DNA from: Roseovarius lutimaris
Lineage (GTDB): Bacteria > Pseudomonadota > Alphaproteobacteria > Rhodobacterales > Rhodobacteraceae
Assembly (NCBI RefSeq): GCF_900115165.1
Contig: NZ_FOVP01000004.1
Location: 62,001 to 126,000, forward strand
Length of the DNA stretch: 64,000 bases
Reading direction: 5' to 3'
The notes under the pieces were generated by a model. The model was not told the origin of the DNA. It saw only the letters and a program-made list of their open reading frames with translations, and made no database searches. The position numbers were made by a program, and so were the translations under genes. Below are positions 1 to 9,650 of the stretch, piece after piece (the stretch's first letter is position 1; every line of letters begins with the position of its first letter).

Positions 1-1
1 G

Positions 2-901
2 TCCAACAACGAGGAAATGATCGCCAAGCTGCGCGCCACCGGTGGTGGCGGCTTTGATCTTGCCCAGCCCAGCCAGGACCGCATTGCCGGCCCGCAGGCC
101 GAGTTCGGCATCTACAAGCCGATGGACCTGTCGAAAATCGACGAGAGCCAGTTCATTCCCTCGATGCTTGCCGCCACCAAGGGCAACACCACCGTCGATG
201 GCGCGGTTTACGGCGTGCCGCATGTCTGGGGCACCAGCGGCCTTGTGGTCGACACCGCCAAGGCGCCCGGGGTCAAGGATTATACCGACCTTTGCAGCGC
301 CGATGTGGCAGGCAAGGTCTCTTATCGGCTCAAGCGCCCAACGCTGATCGGGTTTGCCTTTGCGATGGGTCTTGATCCCTTTGCCGCCTACGGCGACGAG
401 GCCGCCTATACCGCCGTGATGGAAAAGGTCGAGGCCAAGCTCAAGGACTGCAAGCCCAATGTGAAAACCTATTGGGGCGGCGGTGACGAGCTGATGAACC
501 TTCTGCGCTCTGGCGAAGTGGTGGCCTCGATGGCTTGGGATACCGGCGGCTGGAAGCTGAATGCCGACAATCCCGACATCACCTTTGTCGCCCCTGCCTC
601 GGGTGCGCTTGGCTGGATCGACACCTTCGTTCTGCCCGCCAAGGGCGGCGCCGATCAGGCCGCCTATGACTGGATCAACTATGTGATGCAGCCCGAGGTC
701 GCCGCGCAAATCACCGCCGTGGCTGGTAATTTCACCGCCTCGAAAGGCGCGGATGAATTTGCCTCGGACGAGTTGAAAGCCCGCTATCAGGCAAGCTTTT
801 CGCCCGCAGCCGTGGATAACATCAAATGGTATCCGCCCGTCCCCGCCGGTCTTGAAGTGATCGAAGGTGGCGTGCTTGACCGGGTACAGGCCGCCAAGTA
901 A
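2..901 (+). CDS. ABC transporter substrate-binding protein, polyamine type (5' truncated by window edge)
   Basis: Periplasmic solute-binding protein of the PotD/PotF-like family that would deliver a polyamine-like cation to the permeases encoded downstream. The reading frame is open from base 2, so the signal peptide and N-terminus lie outside the window and about 299 residues are visible. The visible part has the family's conserved features: the GTSGLVVD stretch, the YWGGGDELMNLLRSGEV stretch, and a C-terminal segment ending in YPPVPAGLEVIEGG. It is followed by a strong hairpin and then the ATPase and two permease genes, the usual order of such operons. The substrate (putrescine, spermidine or another amine) cannot be decided from sequence. 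Confidence 0.9.
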   Translation, partial: SNNEEMIAKLRATGGGGFDLAQPSQDRIAGPQAEFGIYKPMDLSKIDESQFIPSMLAATKGNTTVDGAVYGVPHVWGTSGLVVDTAKAPGVKDYTDLCSADVAGKVSYRLKRPTLIGFAFAMGLDPFAAYGDEAAYTAVMEKVEAKLKDCKPNVKTYWGGGDELMNLLRSGEVVASMAWDTGGWKLNADNPDITFVAPASGALGWIDTFVLPAKGGADQAAYDWINYVMQPEVAAQITAVAGNFTASKGADEFASDELKARYQASFSPAAVDNIKWYPPVPAGLEVIEGGVLDRVQAAK

Positions 902-920
902 CGCGCAACCCCTCCCTTTG

Positions 921-955
921 CGGCACCCGTTTTCGCGCGGGTGCCGTTTCTTTTT
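921..955 (+). terminator. Intrinsic terminator or attenuator after the binding-protein gene
   Basis: A perfect 9-bp stem (CGGCACCCG, 921-929, with CGGGTGCCG, 938-946) is followed by a T-rich run at 947-955. It lies inside the operon, between the binding-protein gene and the ATPase gene. Partial termination here would give more binding protein than membrane components, a common arrangement in ABC importer operons. The attenuation role is inference. Confidence 0.7.
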
Positions 956-970
956 GATTTATTTCCCGGA

Positions 971-2080
971 ATGCCCATGACCCCCGATCTGGAATGCAGC
1001 GCCCTGACCAAGCGGTTCGACCAAAGCCTTGCCGTTGATGACGTGTCATTTTCCGTACCGCCGGGGTCGTTCTTTTCCATTCTCGGGCCGTCGGGCTGTG
1101 GCAAGACCACGATCATGCGGATGATTGCCGGGTTCTTGCCGCCGACCAGCGGCGATATCCGGATCAAGGGCAAATCGGTGCTTGATGTGCCCCCCAACAA
1201 GCGGCCGGTGAATATGGTGTTCCAGCACCTTGCGCTTTTCCCGATGATGAATATTGCCGACAACATCGGCTATGGCCTGCGCCGCAAGGGACTGCTCAAA
1301 CCCGAGATCACCCGCAAGGTGGGCGAGGTGCTTGATCGCATCGGCCTTCCCGATATTGCCAACCGCAAGGTTGACGAGCTGTCGGGGGGGCAGAAACAGC
1401 GCGTGGCGATTGCCCGCTGCATGGTGCTTGAACCTGATGTGTTGTTGCTGGATGAACCGCTTGGTGCGCTTGATCTCAAGCTGCGCGAGCATATGAAGAT
1501 CGAGCTCAAGGCGCTTCAGGCGGCGTTTGACACGACATTCGTCTATATCACCCATGATCAGTCAGAGGCGCTTGTGATGTCCGATCAGATCGCGGTGATG
1601 AATGCCGGGCGGTTCGAACAGATCGGCACCGCGCAAGAGCTTTACTATCGCCCCGACACCGCCTTTGTCGCGGGGTTTGTCGGTGACAGCAATCGCTGGT
1701 CCGGCAAGGTTGAAACGGTTGCCGGTGGCACGCTTGCGCTGCGCACCGATGGCGGGCTTTTGATGCGCGCCAACGCCCATGACCGGAGCCTTGCACCCGG
1801 GGATCGCGCAGAGATTTTCGTGCGCCCCGAGGCGATCCGCCTCGCGCGGTCCGACGCCGATCTGGCGCATTTCGACAACCGGCTGAACGGTCAGGTGACC
1901 AGCCTTTTGTTCAATGGCGCGGCCAGCCGTATCCTTGTGCAATCGGCGGAAGGTGGCCCCGAGATCGAGGTGACATTGCCACAGTCGGGCGAGTTTTCCG
2001 ATGTTGGGCGCGGTGACGCGGTGCATATCGGCTGGTCCGGTGAGCACAGCAATTGCTTTGGCCTGACGGGGGCCATGTGA
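971..2080 (+). CDS. ABC transporter ATP-binding protein, spermidine/putrescine type
   Basis: ATPase subunit that powers the importer with the two permeases that follow. It has Walker A (GPSGCGKTT), the signature LSGGQKQRVAIAR, Walker B (LLLDEPLGALD) and the switch histidine (THDQSEA), then a C-terminal TOBE-like regulatory domain, giving the family-typical length of about 369 residues. The frame is open from a GTG at 941, but that lies in the terminator hairpin; ATG 971 or 977 is more likely. The stop overlaps the next start (TGATG), indicating translational coupling. Confidence 0.93.
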   Translation: MPMTPDLECSALTKRFDQSLAVDDVSFSVPPGSFFSILGPSGCGKTTIMRMIAGFLPPTSGDIRIKGKSVLDVPPNKRPVNMVFQHLALFPMMNIADNIGYGLRRKGLLKPEITRKVGEVLDRIGLPDIANRKVDELSGGQKQRVAIARCMVLEPDVLLLDEPLGALDLKLREHMKIELKALQAAFDTTFVYITHDQSEALVMSDQIAVMNAGRFEQIGTAQELYYRPDTAFVAGFVGDSNRWSGKVETVAGGTLALRTDGGLLMRANAHDRSLAPGDRAEIFVRPEAIRLARSDADLAHFDNRLNGQVTSLLFNGAASRILVQSAEGGPEIEVTLPQSGEFSDVGRGDAVHIGWSGEHSNCFGLTGAM

Positions 2081-2937
2081 TGCAGGCCGGAGCCCGCCTT
2101 GGTTTTATCCTGCTGCTGACGCCGCTTTTGCTGTGGCTGACATTGCTGATCATCATCCCGCATATCGACATGTTGTTGCTGTCGCTGCGCGAACGGGTGG
2201 GCGTCGGGCAATATGCCACCAGCCCGGCCAATTACCTGACCTTCTTTGGCGAGCCGCTTTACCTGCGCACCTTCATGCGCACGGCGGTGATGTCGGTGCT
2301 GGCCACGGTGATCACCCTTTTGATCGCCTTTCCGGTGTCGTTCTACATTGCCAAGATCGCCAGGGGCCGGGTGCAATCCTCGTTGTTTCTGCTCTGTTTG
2401 GTGCCGTTCTGGGTGTCGGAACTGGTGCGCACCTTCGGCTGGATGATCCTGCTGCGTGAAACCGGGCTGATTTCCACCTTGCTGCAATATCTCGGCCTTG
2501 CCTCTGGCCCGGTCGAGATGCTTTACAATGATGCGGCGATGATGGTCGGGCTTGTCTATACCTCGATGCTGTTCATGGTGGTGCCGCTTGTCACCACCCT
2601 TGAAAGCCTTGACGACGCGGTGATCGAGGCGGGTTATGACCTTGGCGGTAATGGCTTTAGCGTGCTGCGCGAGATTATCATCCCGCATGCCACGCCAGGC
2701 ATCGTGTCGGGGTCGATCGTGGTCTTCATGCTCAGCCTCGGCAATTACCTCACGCCGACCATGCTTGGCGGTAAGGACAGCCTGTGGTTCACCGAACTGA
2801 TCTATTCGCAATTCATCGTGCGCTTTAACTGGGAATTGGGCGCCGCCTTTGGGTTCATGCTGTTGATCCTGTCGTCTGTCATCGTCTGGGGCATGCTGCG
2901 CCTGACCGGTCAGACGTTAGAAAAGACAATGGGTTGA
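2080..2937 (+). CDS. ABC transporter permease, PotB type
   Basis: Inner-membrane permease of a polyamine-type importer (285 aa). Several hydrophobic segments are evident, including the first at about residues 7-28, and the cytoplasmic EAA loop that docks the ATPase is visible as EAGYDLGGNGFSVLREIIIPHATPG split over about residues 185-210. ATG 2080 overlaps the ATPase stop codon by one base. It should form a heterodimer with the following permease. Confidence 0.92.
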   Translation: MQAGARLGFILLLTPLLLWLTLLIIIPHIDMLLLSLRERVGVGQYATSPANYLTFFGEPLYLRTFMRTAVMSVLATVITLLIAFPVSFYIAKIARGRVQSSLFLLCLVPFWVSELVRTFGWMILLRETGLISTLLQYLGLASGPVEMLYNDAAMMVGLVYTSMLFMVVPLVTTLESLDDAVIEAGYDLGGNGFSVLREIIIPHATPGIVSGSIVVFMLSLGNYLTPTMLGGKDSLWFTELIYSQFIVRFNWELGAAFGFMLLILSSVIVWGMLRLTGQTLEKTMG

Positions 2938-2950
2938 GGGGGCCGGTGCG

Positions 2951-3802
2951 ATGATACCTTCGATGCCGCAACCGCGCGCCTACCGGGTCATCTATACCGG
3001 GTATATCGTGCTGTTTTTCGTCTATCTCGGCCTGCCCCTCGCGGTGGTCGCGGTCTTTGCCTTCAACGATAGCCAGTTTCCCTCGCTGCCCTGGGAGGGC
3101 TTTACCTGGAACTGGTTCTTCGGCGATGCGCGCCCGCAGATCGGCGTCTTTCATGAACGCCCGATCCTGCGCGCGATCGGCACCTCAGCCTTTGTGGGCT
3201 TGTGCGTCTCGGCGCTATCGTTGGCGGTGGGCACGACCAATGCGTTTCTCTTCAACCGATATCAGTTTCGCGGGCGCGGGTTTTTATATGTGCTGATGCT
3301 CTTGCCGCTGGTCATTCCCGGCATCGTTCTTGGCATCTCGATTCTGGTGTTTTCCAGCACGGTGGCCAATGCCGCATGGGATGCGACCAAGTGGGATATC
3401 ACCGCCCTGCGCCCCGGTCTTGTGTTGGTGGTTCTGGGGCAGTTTTCCTTTATCACAACCATCGCCACGCTGGTGATTTCGGCGCGGTTGCAAAAGTTTG
3501 ACCGCACGCTAGAAGAGGCCGCGCTGAACCTTGGCGCGGGCCGGCTGACGGCGATCCGCACGATCACCCTGCCCTACCTCATGCCGGCGATGATTGGGGC
3601 CTTTGTGGTGGCGTTCCTGATGAGCTTTGAGAACTTCAACACCACCTTGATGCTTGTCGGCTCTGACGCGCCTTTGACCATCGCGATGTTTGACAGGCTT
3701 AAAGAGGGGTCGACCCCGCTTCTCAACGCCGTGTCGCTGTTGTTGATGCTGGGGTCGTCCTGTCTTGCCCTGGTGATGATCGCCTTTCAGCGCAAAGCCT
3801 GA
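2951..3802 (+). CDS. ABC transporter permease, PotC type
   Basis: Second inner-membrane permease of the importer (283 aa), starting 13 bases after the first permease. It has a hydrophobic first helix (about residues 14-35) and the EAA loop (EEAALNLGAGRLTAIRTITL, about residues 180-200). It is the last gene of the operon; the next gene is on the opposite strand, ending 13 bases away. No clear intrinsic terminator was seen in that short gap. Confidence 0.92.
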   Translation: MIPSMPQPRAYRVIYTGYIVLFFVYLGLPLAVVAVFAFNDSQFPSLPWEGFTWNWFFGDARPQIGVFHERPILRAIGTSAFVGLCVSALSLAVGTTNAFLFNRYQFRGRGFLYVLMLLPLVIPGIVLGISILVFSSTVANAAWDATKWDITALRPGLVLVVLGQFSFITTIATLVISARLQKFDRTLEEAALNLGAGRLTAIRTITLPYLMPAMIGAFVVAFLMSFENFNTTLMLVGSDAPLTIAMFDRLKEGSTPLLNAVSLLLMLGSSCLALVMIAFQRKA

Positions 3803-3815
3803 GGCTTGCGCGCCC

Positions 3816-4220
3816 CTAGCCCTGCTGAATGCTTTGCAGATAGGCCATCAATGCCGCCAAGGGGCGCGGGGTTGGGGTCATCACCCCGTCTCCAACATCC
3901 ACAGGGACGGTTTCGCCCTGAAGCAACAGGCCGAATTCCGGCATTTCCTGCCCCGGAAGGCCGGTGCGGTCATAGCCATCAATGACCGAGAGAACATGCG
4001 CGCGCGGAAATTCTCCACCCGGCGACAGTTGGGTCAGATCGGCAGGCGCGGGCTTCATCCCCTTGCCCCAGAGCCCATCACCTTTGCCGCCGACGCCATG
4101 ACATTGCGCGCAATTCTCGGCAAAAATCGCGCCACCTTCGCTGGCGTCGGGCATCGTGGCGCTTTGCACACAGGCGGCAACCGCCGCAATCAGTCCAAAT
4201 CCGATCAGGTATTTCATCAT
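3816..4220 (-). CDS. Membrane-anchored (lipoprotein) c-type cytochrome
   Basis: Small monohaem cytochrome c of 134 residues. The haem site is CAQCH at residues 37-41, and a Met in the PGQEMPEFG segment is the likely sixth ligand. The N-terminus is a lipoprotein signal peptide with the lipobox VAAC (Cys17), so the protein should be lipid-anchored on the periplasmic face. A GGGAGAG ribosome site lies just before ATG 4220. It is a single gene with no obvious redox partner nearby, so its electron donor and acceptor are unknown. Confidence 0.88.
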   Translation of the reverse strand: MMKYLIGFGLIAAVAACVQSATMPDASEGGAIFAENCAQCHGVGGKGDGLWGKGMKPAPADLTQLSPGGEFPRAHVLSVIDGYDRTGLPGQEMPEFGLLLQGETVPVDVGDGVMTPTPRPLAALMAYLQSIQQG

Positions 4221-4341
4221 GCTCTCCCTGCCTTATTGATAGCCGCCCTGTCATTGCATCGCTTTGATCTGACGCAAGCGAACAGGCGTTACGCGCAGTC
4301 TAACCGCGCGACGGAATCGGTGCAATCAAAGGCGCCCCCGC

Positions 4342-5916
4342 TCAGGACAGATCGCCCGCCAGCCCCCGGTCGATCAGCGCCACGGTTTCCTTGACCCCGT
4401 AAAGCGCGATGAACCCGCCAAAGCGCGGTCCCTGACTTGCGCCCAAAAGCACCTCGTAGAGCGTCTTGAACCAGTCGCGCAGCGGATCAAACCGGTCACG
4501 ACCGACGCCGTAAACGATGCTCTGAAGAGCCTCATCCTCAACCGGGCCGTCATAACCCGCAAGCTGATCACGTAGATCAGTCAACGCCTCGCGCTCAAGG
4601 TCATTCGGCGCGCGATATGTTTTGGCCGGTGCGACGAAATCCTCGTAATACTTCAACGCATAGCCCGCCGCGGCATCCATGTCGGGGTGGGTCTCGGGGC
4701 TGGCGTCGGGCGCATAGCGGCGGATAAAGCCCCAGAGCGCCTCTTTGTCCCGCGCCGAGGCGACCGAGGCCAGATTGAGCAGCATCGAGAAAGACACCAC
4801 CATATGGCTTTCGGGCACGTTGCCGCCGTGGATATGCCAGACCGGATTGTTCAGTCGCGCGGTTGCATCCTGCCCGGCATAGGCGCGCAACTGCTGGTGA
4901 TATTCGTCAACCGCCTTGGGGATCACATCGAAATGCATCCGCTTGGCGGTTTTCGGTTTCTGGTACATGAAATACGACAGGCTCTCGGTGGCGGCATAGG
5001 TCAGCCATTCATCGATCGACACGCCATTGCCCGAACTTTTCGAGATTTTCTGGCCATTTTCGTCCAAAAACAGCTCGTAAGTAAAATGCTCGGGGGCGCG
5101 CCCGCCCAGAACCCGGCAAATTCCGTCATAGATCGGGGTATTGGCGGAATGATCCTTGCCGTACATCTCGAAATCGACCCCAAGCGCGGCCCAACGTGCG
5201 CCGAAATCCGGCTTCCATTGAAGTTTCACATTGCCGCCGGTAAGCGGCAGGGTCCATTCGCGGCCATCCTCATCGTCAAAGGTGATGGTGCCCTCGGCGG
5301 CATTCACCTCTTTCATCGGCACATAAAGCACGCGGCCGGTTTCGGGATGGATAGGCAGAAAGATCGAATAGGTCTGCTGGCGCTCTTCGCGCAAGGACTT
5401 GAGCATGATTGCCATGACCTTGTCATACTCGCGGGCGGCGCGCAGCAGAACCTCGTCAAAGCGGCCAGAGCCGTAAAATTCGGTGGCCGAAATGAACTCA
5501 TATTCAAATCCAAAGGTATCAAGAAACCGGCGCAACATGGCGTTGTTATGCGCGCCAAAGCTATCATGGGTTCCAAACGGATCGGGTACGCTTGTCAGCG
5601 GTTTTTGCAGATGCTCGGCAAGTGCCTCGGGGTCGGGCACATTGCCCGGCACCTTGCGCATGCCGTCAAGATCGTCGGAAAAACAGATCAGCCGCGTCGG
5701 GATATCGCTTATGACCTCAAAGGCGCGCTTGATCATCGTGGTGCGCGCCACCTCGCCAAAGGTGCCGATATGCGGCAGGCCCGACGGGCCATAACCGGTT
5801 TCAAACAGCACATATCCCTTTTCCGGCGGCGCCTTTTCATAGCGTTTGAGCACGCGGCGCGCCTCTTCAAAAGGCCAGGCTTTCGAATTCATAGCAGCGT
5901 CACGCAGATCAGACAT
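4342..5916 (-). CDS. lysS: Class I lysyl-tRNA synthetase
   Basis: Charges tRNA-Lys with lysine. The 524-residue protein is the class I form found in archaea and many alphaproteobacteria, not the class II LysRS of most bacteria. The class I signatures are the HIGH-like PHIGT at residues 49-53 and KISKS at 290-294, on a Rossmann fold followed by the alpha-helical anticodon-binding region. No class II lysS is in the window. It is transcribed alone, divergently from the TerB-like gene. Confidence 0.96.
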   Translation of the reverse strand: MSDLRDAAMNSKAWPFEEARRVLKRYEKAPPEKGYVLFETGYGPSGLPHIGTFGEVARTTMIKRAFEVISDIPTRLICFSDDLDGMRKVPGNVPDPEALAEHLQKPLTSVPDPFGTHDSFGAHNNAMLRRFLDTFGFEYEFISATEFYGSGRFDEVLLRAAREYDKVMAIMLKSLREERQQTYSIFLPIHPETGRVLYVPMKEVNAAEGTITFDDEDGREWTLPLTGGNVKLQWKPDFGARWAALGVDFEMYGKDHSANTPIYDGICRVLGGRAPEHFTYELFLDENGQKISKSSGNGVSIDEWLTYAATESLSYFMYQKPKTAKRMHFDVIPKAVDEYHQQLRAYAGQDATARLNNPVWHIHGGNVPESHMVVSFSMLLNLASVASARDKEALWGFIRRYAPDASPETHPDMDAAAGYALKYYEDFVAPAKTYRAPNDLEREALTDLRDQLAGYDGPVEDEALQSIVYGVGRDRFDPLRDWFKTLYEVLLGASQGPRFGGFIALYGVKETVALIDRGLAGDLS

Positions 5917-6036
5917 CGGGCATTCTCCAGGATTCGCTTTGCCGAAAGACCGGCAAGGCTTGGCCGCTACCTATTGCCGGGGCGGGCAACAGTCAATATT
6001 CTGCACCGCAACAGCGCAAGCCTGAAAGGCCGAACC

Positions 6037-6462
6037 ATGACCGAGCAGATCGAACATTCCCTCACCCCGCAGGATTGCCTTGTGGCCATCATGATTGCCG
6101 TTTCGGCCTCGGATGAAGACATGCGAACCGCCGAGCTGGTGAAAATCGAAAGCGCTGTCAACCATCTGCCGATCTTTGCAGATTACGATATGGACCGGCT
6201 TGGCGTGATGTCGCAGACGGTTTTTGACCTGTTTACCGTTGAAGAAGGGCTTGATGCGCTGTTTGGTCTCATCCGCGCCAACCTTCCCGAACGCCTGAAC
6301 GAGACCGCCTATGCCCTCGCTTGTGACGTAGGCGCGGCAGATGGCAAACTCAATGAACGCGAGTTGCGGCTTTTGGAAGAGCTGCGCTATGAACTAGACA
6401 TCGACCGTCTTCATGCCGCCGCGATCGAGCGCGGCGCGCGGGCCCGCCACATGACGTTATGA
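6037..6462 (+). CDS. TerB-family (tellurite-resistance TerB-like) protein
   Basis: A 141-residue acidic, all-helical protein resembling the TerB domain, which binds metal ions in proteins linked to tellurite resistance and envelope stress. The repeated Asp/Glu-rich turns (AVSASDEDMR and CDVGAADGKLNERE) are typical. The frame extends far upstream only because it reads antisense through lysS; ATG 6037, preceded by AAAGG, is the sensible start. No ter operon neighbours are present, so the physiological role is unknown. Confidence 0.78.
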   Translation: MTEQIEHSLTPQDCLVAIMIAVSASDEDMRTAELVKIESAVNHLPIFADYDMDRLGVMSQTVFDLFTVEEGLDALFGLIRANLPERLNETAYALACDVGAADGKLNERELRLLEELRYELDIDRLHAAAIERGARARHMTL

Positions 6463-6550
6463 TCCGGATAGAGGATCAGGGACATTTCCCGGTTTCCATT
6501 TCTGGCTGTTCGGTGATTAACTATGCCCAGCCACAAAAAGAGGTTTTCAG

Positions 6551-6787
6551 ATGCGCTGTGTTTTCGTGAATATCCGCTGCAAGCCCGGCACGTCCTATCG
6601 CGTCGCCGAGGAAATCGCCCTGCGCGAAATCCATTCCGAGCTTTACTCGATCAGTGGCCCGTTTGATCTTTTGCTGAAACTCTACATCCCGGACAACGCC
6701 GATGTCGGCCACTATATCAACGAGAACCTGCTTGATATCGACAATATCGAGCGGACCGAGACAACGCTGACCTTCAAGGCGTTCTAG
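6551..6787 (+). CDS. Stand-alone Lrp/AsnC ligand-binding (RAM) domain protein
   Basis: A 78-residue protein matching only the C-terminal ligand-binding domain of Lrp/AsnC regulators, with no DNA-binding helix-turn-helix. These ferredoxin-like domains oligomerise and bind amino acids. It may act as an effector-binding partner of a full Lrp regulator (inference). Its stop codon overlaps the convergent adenine deaminase stop by 4 bases. Confidence 0.8.
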   Translation: MRCVFVNIRCKPGTSYRVAEEIALREIHSELYSISGPFDLLLKLYIPDNADVGHYINENLLDIDNIERTETTLTFKAF

Positions 6788-8478
6788 CTGAGAATTTCGA
6801 ACCGGGTCACATCGACCAGCCCGCGATCGGTGATCTTGAGCGCCGGGATCACCGGCAGCGCCAGAAACGCCAGCTGCAAGAACGGTTCCTGCAACCCGAC
6901 CCCAAGCGATTTGGCCGCCGCGCGCAGATCAATCAGGCGGTCGCGCACCACCTCAAAGCTCTCAAGGCTCATCAGCCCCGCCACCGGCAGCGCCAGTTCG
7001 GCCAGAACCTCGCCATCCCGCACCACGACAAAGCCGCCTTCGATCTCGCCAAGGCGATTGGCCGCGCGCGCCATATCGCCGTAATCGACGCCGACACAGG
7101 CGATATTGTGGTGATCGTGACAGACGGTCGAGGCAATCGCGCCCGCAGTGATGCCGAACCCGCGCACAAAGCCAGTGGCGATATTGCCGTTCTTGCCATG
7201 ACGCTCGATCACCGCGATCCGCGCCAGATCGCGCGCCACATCGGGGCGCTTGTCGCCATCCTCGATGGCGATGTCCTCAATCAGGTGTTCGGTGATGATC
7301 TTGCCTTCGACAATGCCGATCACATGGGTGTTCTCGCGGTTGCCCGCGCTGCGAAAATCCTGGGCGCTCACCTTCGGGGCCTTGACCGACCCGCGCGCCA
7401 CCGGGGCAAGCGTGCCGCGCGCCTCAAATGCGACCGGATCGGCAGGTTTCCCTGCACAAAGCACCCGTTGCACATCGCAGGCCTCAAGCGATCCAACCGC
7501 GACGATATCGGCGCGCTTGCCGGGTGCGATCAGGCCGCGATCCTTGAGGCCGAACGCCTCGGCGCCGGACAAAGACGCGGCGCGATAGGCCGCCAAAACC
7601 GGCGTACCGCGCGCAATCAGGGTCCGGATCATGTGATCAAGATGGCCCTCTTCGGCGATATCGAGCGGGTTGCGGTCATCGGTACACAGGCACATGTAAG
7701 GCGCTGTAATATCGGTTAAAACCGGCTGAAGCGCGATCAAATCCTTGCTCACCGATCCCTCACGGATCAGCACACGCATGCCTTTTTGAAGCTTCTCGCG
7801 CGCCTCCTCGGCGGTGGTTGCCTCATGCTCTGTGCGGATACCCGCGGCGCAATAGGCATTCAGATCGCGCCCCGACAATTGCGGGCAATGCCCGTCGATA
7901 TGCCCGCCCTCAAACAGCGCCAGCTTGGCCATCGCAGCAGGGTCACGGTGAATGACGCCGGGATAGTTCATGAACTCGGCCAACCCGATGCCCGAGGGGT
8001 GCCCCATCACCTCGGCGAGGGCCGCGGCGTCAATCTCGGCACCGGCGGTTTCCATGTCGGTCGAGGGCACGCAGGACGACAATTGCACCCGGATATCCAT
8101 CACCGTGCGGGTGCTGGCCTCTTGAAAGTAACGTATGCCGTCAAGCCCGATGACATTGGCAATTTCATGCGGATCACAGATCGCCGTCGTCACCCCATGC
8201 GGGGTCACACAGCGGTCGAATTCAAACGGCGTCACAAGCGAGCTTTCGATGTGCAGATGTGTGTCGATAAAGCCGGGCACGAGCGTGAGACCGGTCACAT
8301 CAAGCACCTCGCGCCCCTCATAATCGGCACCTATGCCAACAATCGTATCGCCACAAATCGCCACATCGCCGGGGATCATCGCCCCGGTGATCAGGTCAAA
8401 TACCGCGCCACCGCGCAGCACCAGATCGGCCGGGGCATCACCCCGGCCCTGCGCGATCCGCGTTTCAAGCTTCGCCAT
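6784..8478 (-). CDS. ade: Adenine deaminase
   Basis: Amidohydrolase that converts adenine to hypoxanthine and ammonia in purine salvage. The metal site DTHLHIESS is at residues 72-80, followed by the conserved [19 protein letters not shown] segment and HDHHNI later on. Length (564 aa) fits bacterial adenine deaminase. ATG 8478 has GGAGG 8 bases upstream, which favours it over the GTG at 8484. AMP nucleosidase at 40767-42251 yields adenine from AMP, so the two could act in sequence although they are not linked. Confidence 0.93.
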   Translation of the reverse strand: MAKLETRIAQGRGDAPADLVLRGGAVFDLITGAMIPGDVAICGDTIVGIGADYEGREVLDVTGLTLVPGFIDTHLHIESSLVTPFEFDRCVTPHGVTTAICDPHEIANVIGLDGIRYFQEASTRTVMDIRVQLSSCVPSTDMETAGAEIDAAALAEVMGHPSGIGLAEFMNYPGVIHRDPAAMAKLALFEGGHIDGHCPQLSGRDLNAYCAAGIRTEHEATTAEEAREKLQKGMRVLIREGSVSKDLIALQPVLTDITAPYMCLCTDDRNPLDIAEEGHLDHMIRTLIARGTPVLAAYRAASLSGAEAFGLKDRGLIAPGKRADIVAVGSLEACDVQRVLCAGKPADPVAFEARGTLAPVARGSVKAPKVSAQDFRSAGNRENTHVIGIVEGKIITEHLIEDIAIEDGDKRPDVARDLARIAVIERHGKNGNIATGFVRGFGITAGAIASTVCHDHHNIACVGVDYGDMARAANRLGEIEGGFVVVRDGEVLAELALPVAGLMSLESFEVVRDRLIDLRAAAKSLGVGLQEPFLQLAFLALPVIPALKITDRGLVDVTRFEILS

Positions 8479-8582
8479 AACCACAGCCTCCGGTTGCTCT
8501 GCATAAAAGCATCCTCGGCCTTTGATCGTCGCTCAGCAACCCCAAGCGTGCTGGTCTTTTGCACCAGGTAAGCCCGACAGCC

Positions 8583-9236
8583 CTACTTACGGCTGTCAGA
8601 AAGCGTTACCCGCAAGCCCGGCAGCCGGAAAACGCTAAGATGGTGATAAGGCTGGTGCTTGGCATCTGCACCGCCCAGCATGACCACAGCATCCCTGGCA
8701 ACCCGCCCGGCCAGCTGTGCCGTATCACCTGGCCGCCGTAGGTTTTCAGCCAGGGTTTCCACCACCAACCTGATAGGCGTCCCTTCTTTCAGCCCGGATT
8801 TGCCAACCTTGGCAACGAAGGCAACACACCCCTTCACCTTACCGCCACAGAAATTGCGGCTGGCGCGCGCATCAAGACGGAACTCTTCAAATCCGGCCGG
8901 TTTGCCAGTCTCTTCATTGATGGCCCGCACGGCAATGGCTGTCATGCCCTCGGGCAGCAAAATAGCCGCGCCGCAACTGTCACCTGCCGCACTCCCGTTC
9001 GCAACCAAACCGTTGATTTGAATATCGACCTCGGCGCTGTCGCCGACAGGGCCCGTCGGGATCTCGCTCTCGATGAAATCGGTGAAATCCGTCGGTGGCT
9101 TGGCGGGACAAGCCATAAGAGAGGCTGGCAATATCAAGGCAAAAATCCCTGTACAAACCAGCATTCTGACGCGCTTAAACGTTTTCGGTGAGGTGTTTTG
9201 AGTAAAGAAGGCTTCCTTTTCGCAGAAATTATTCAT
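8583..9236 (-). CDS. Exported protein of unknown function
   Basis: I do not recognise the family. The 217-residue product has a hydrophobic stretch at about residues 28-42 (GIFALILPASLMA) behind an unusually long charged N-region. The signal peptide could instead begin at the internal ATG at 9164. TGGAG lies before ATG 9236, which supports the longer form. The mature part is Cys-containing (CGAA, FCGG, GCVAF) and looks like a beta-rich secreted domain. The 5' end and upstream DNA are more AT-rich than the surroundings, which may mean acquired DNA. Confidence 0.65.
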   Translation of the reverse strand: MNNFCEKEAFFTQNTSPKTFKRVRMLVCTGIFALILPASLMACPAKPPTDFTDFIESEIPTGPVGDSAEVDIQINGLVANGSAAGDSCGAAILLPEGMTAIAVRAINEETGKPAGFEEFRLDARASRNFCGGKVKGCVAFVAKVGKSGLKEGTPIRLVVETLAENLRRPGDTAQLAGRVARDAVVMLGGADAKHQPYHHLSVFRLPGLRVTLSDSRK

Positions 9237-9363
9237 GGTATGACTCCAGATTTATCCAAAAAATACCTTAAGTATTACTCGGACAGCGACTTCTACCAAG
9301 AGTTGTTTTTTGTGACCCCAAAAATGGCAGAAAATGGCCAATCCTGCCTGGGCTGCGCGCCGC
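9237..9363. other. AT-rich intergenic region upstream of the 8583-9236 gene
   Basis: This stretch is markedly more AT-rich than the surroundings and probably holds the promoter of the minus-strand exported-protein gene. A small dyad (AATAC at 9262-9266, GTATT at 9272-9276) lies about 30 bases upstream of its start. No gene was seen here. Confidence 0.35.
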
Positions 9364-9550
9364 TTAGTCGGCTTTCGCAACCGCCTGCTTTTTCTCCTGA
9401 ATGCGGATTTCGGGTTTGCAGCCCTTGCTGTTATAACGCGTCACTAGGCCCTCATTGCGGCGTTGATAGGCGCGCGCCTCATCGCCTGCGGCCCCCTTCA
9501 TATCCATGAAGAAGAACGGCACAGATACTCAAAATAATCGGTTTCTTCAC
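9364..9550 (-). pseudogene. Frameshifted small exported protein gene
   Basis: A GTG start at 9550 with a GAGGG ribosome site opens a signal-peptide-like frame (MKKPIILSICAVLLLHGYEG) that stops early. The remaining 40 or so codons, ending in KPEIRIQEKKQAVAKAD and TAA at 9364, lie in another frame. Removing one base from the five-C run at 9492-9496 joins them into one 62-residue exported protein. This is either a real frameshift or a homopolymer sequencing error. I do not recognise the family. Confidence 0.55.
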
Positions 9551-9650
9551 TTTTTACCCTCTAAAACAGCATATATTGCGACCCGGCTCTTAACCGGATC
9601 ACGCGGACGTGAAGAGCCTATTCTGAAAACGCGGTGAAAGTCCCGCGCCC
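9551..9650. other. Short intergenic region
   Basis: AT-rich just upstream of the GTG at 9550, so it probably carries that gene's promoter. I see no other feature. Confidence 0.3.

Noticed and set aside
4687..6462. A 591-codon plus-strand frame
   Set aside because: Most of it runs antisense to lysS; only its end, from 6037, is the TerB-like gene.
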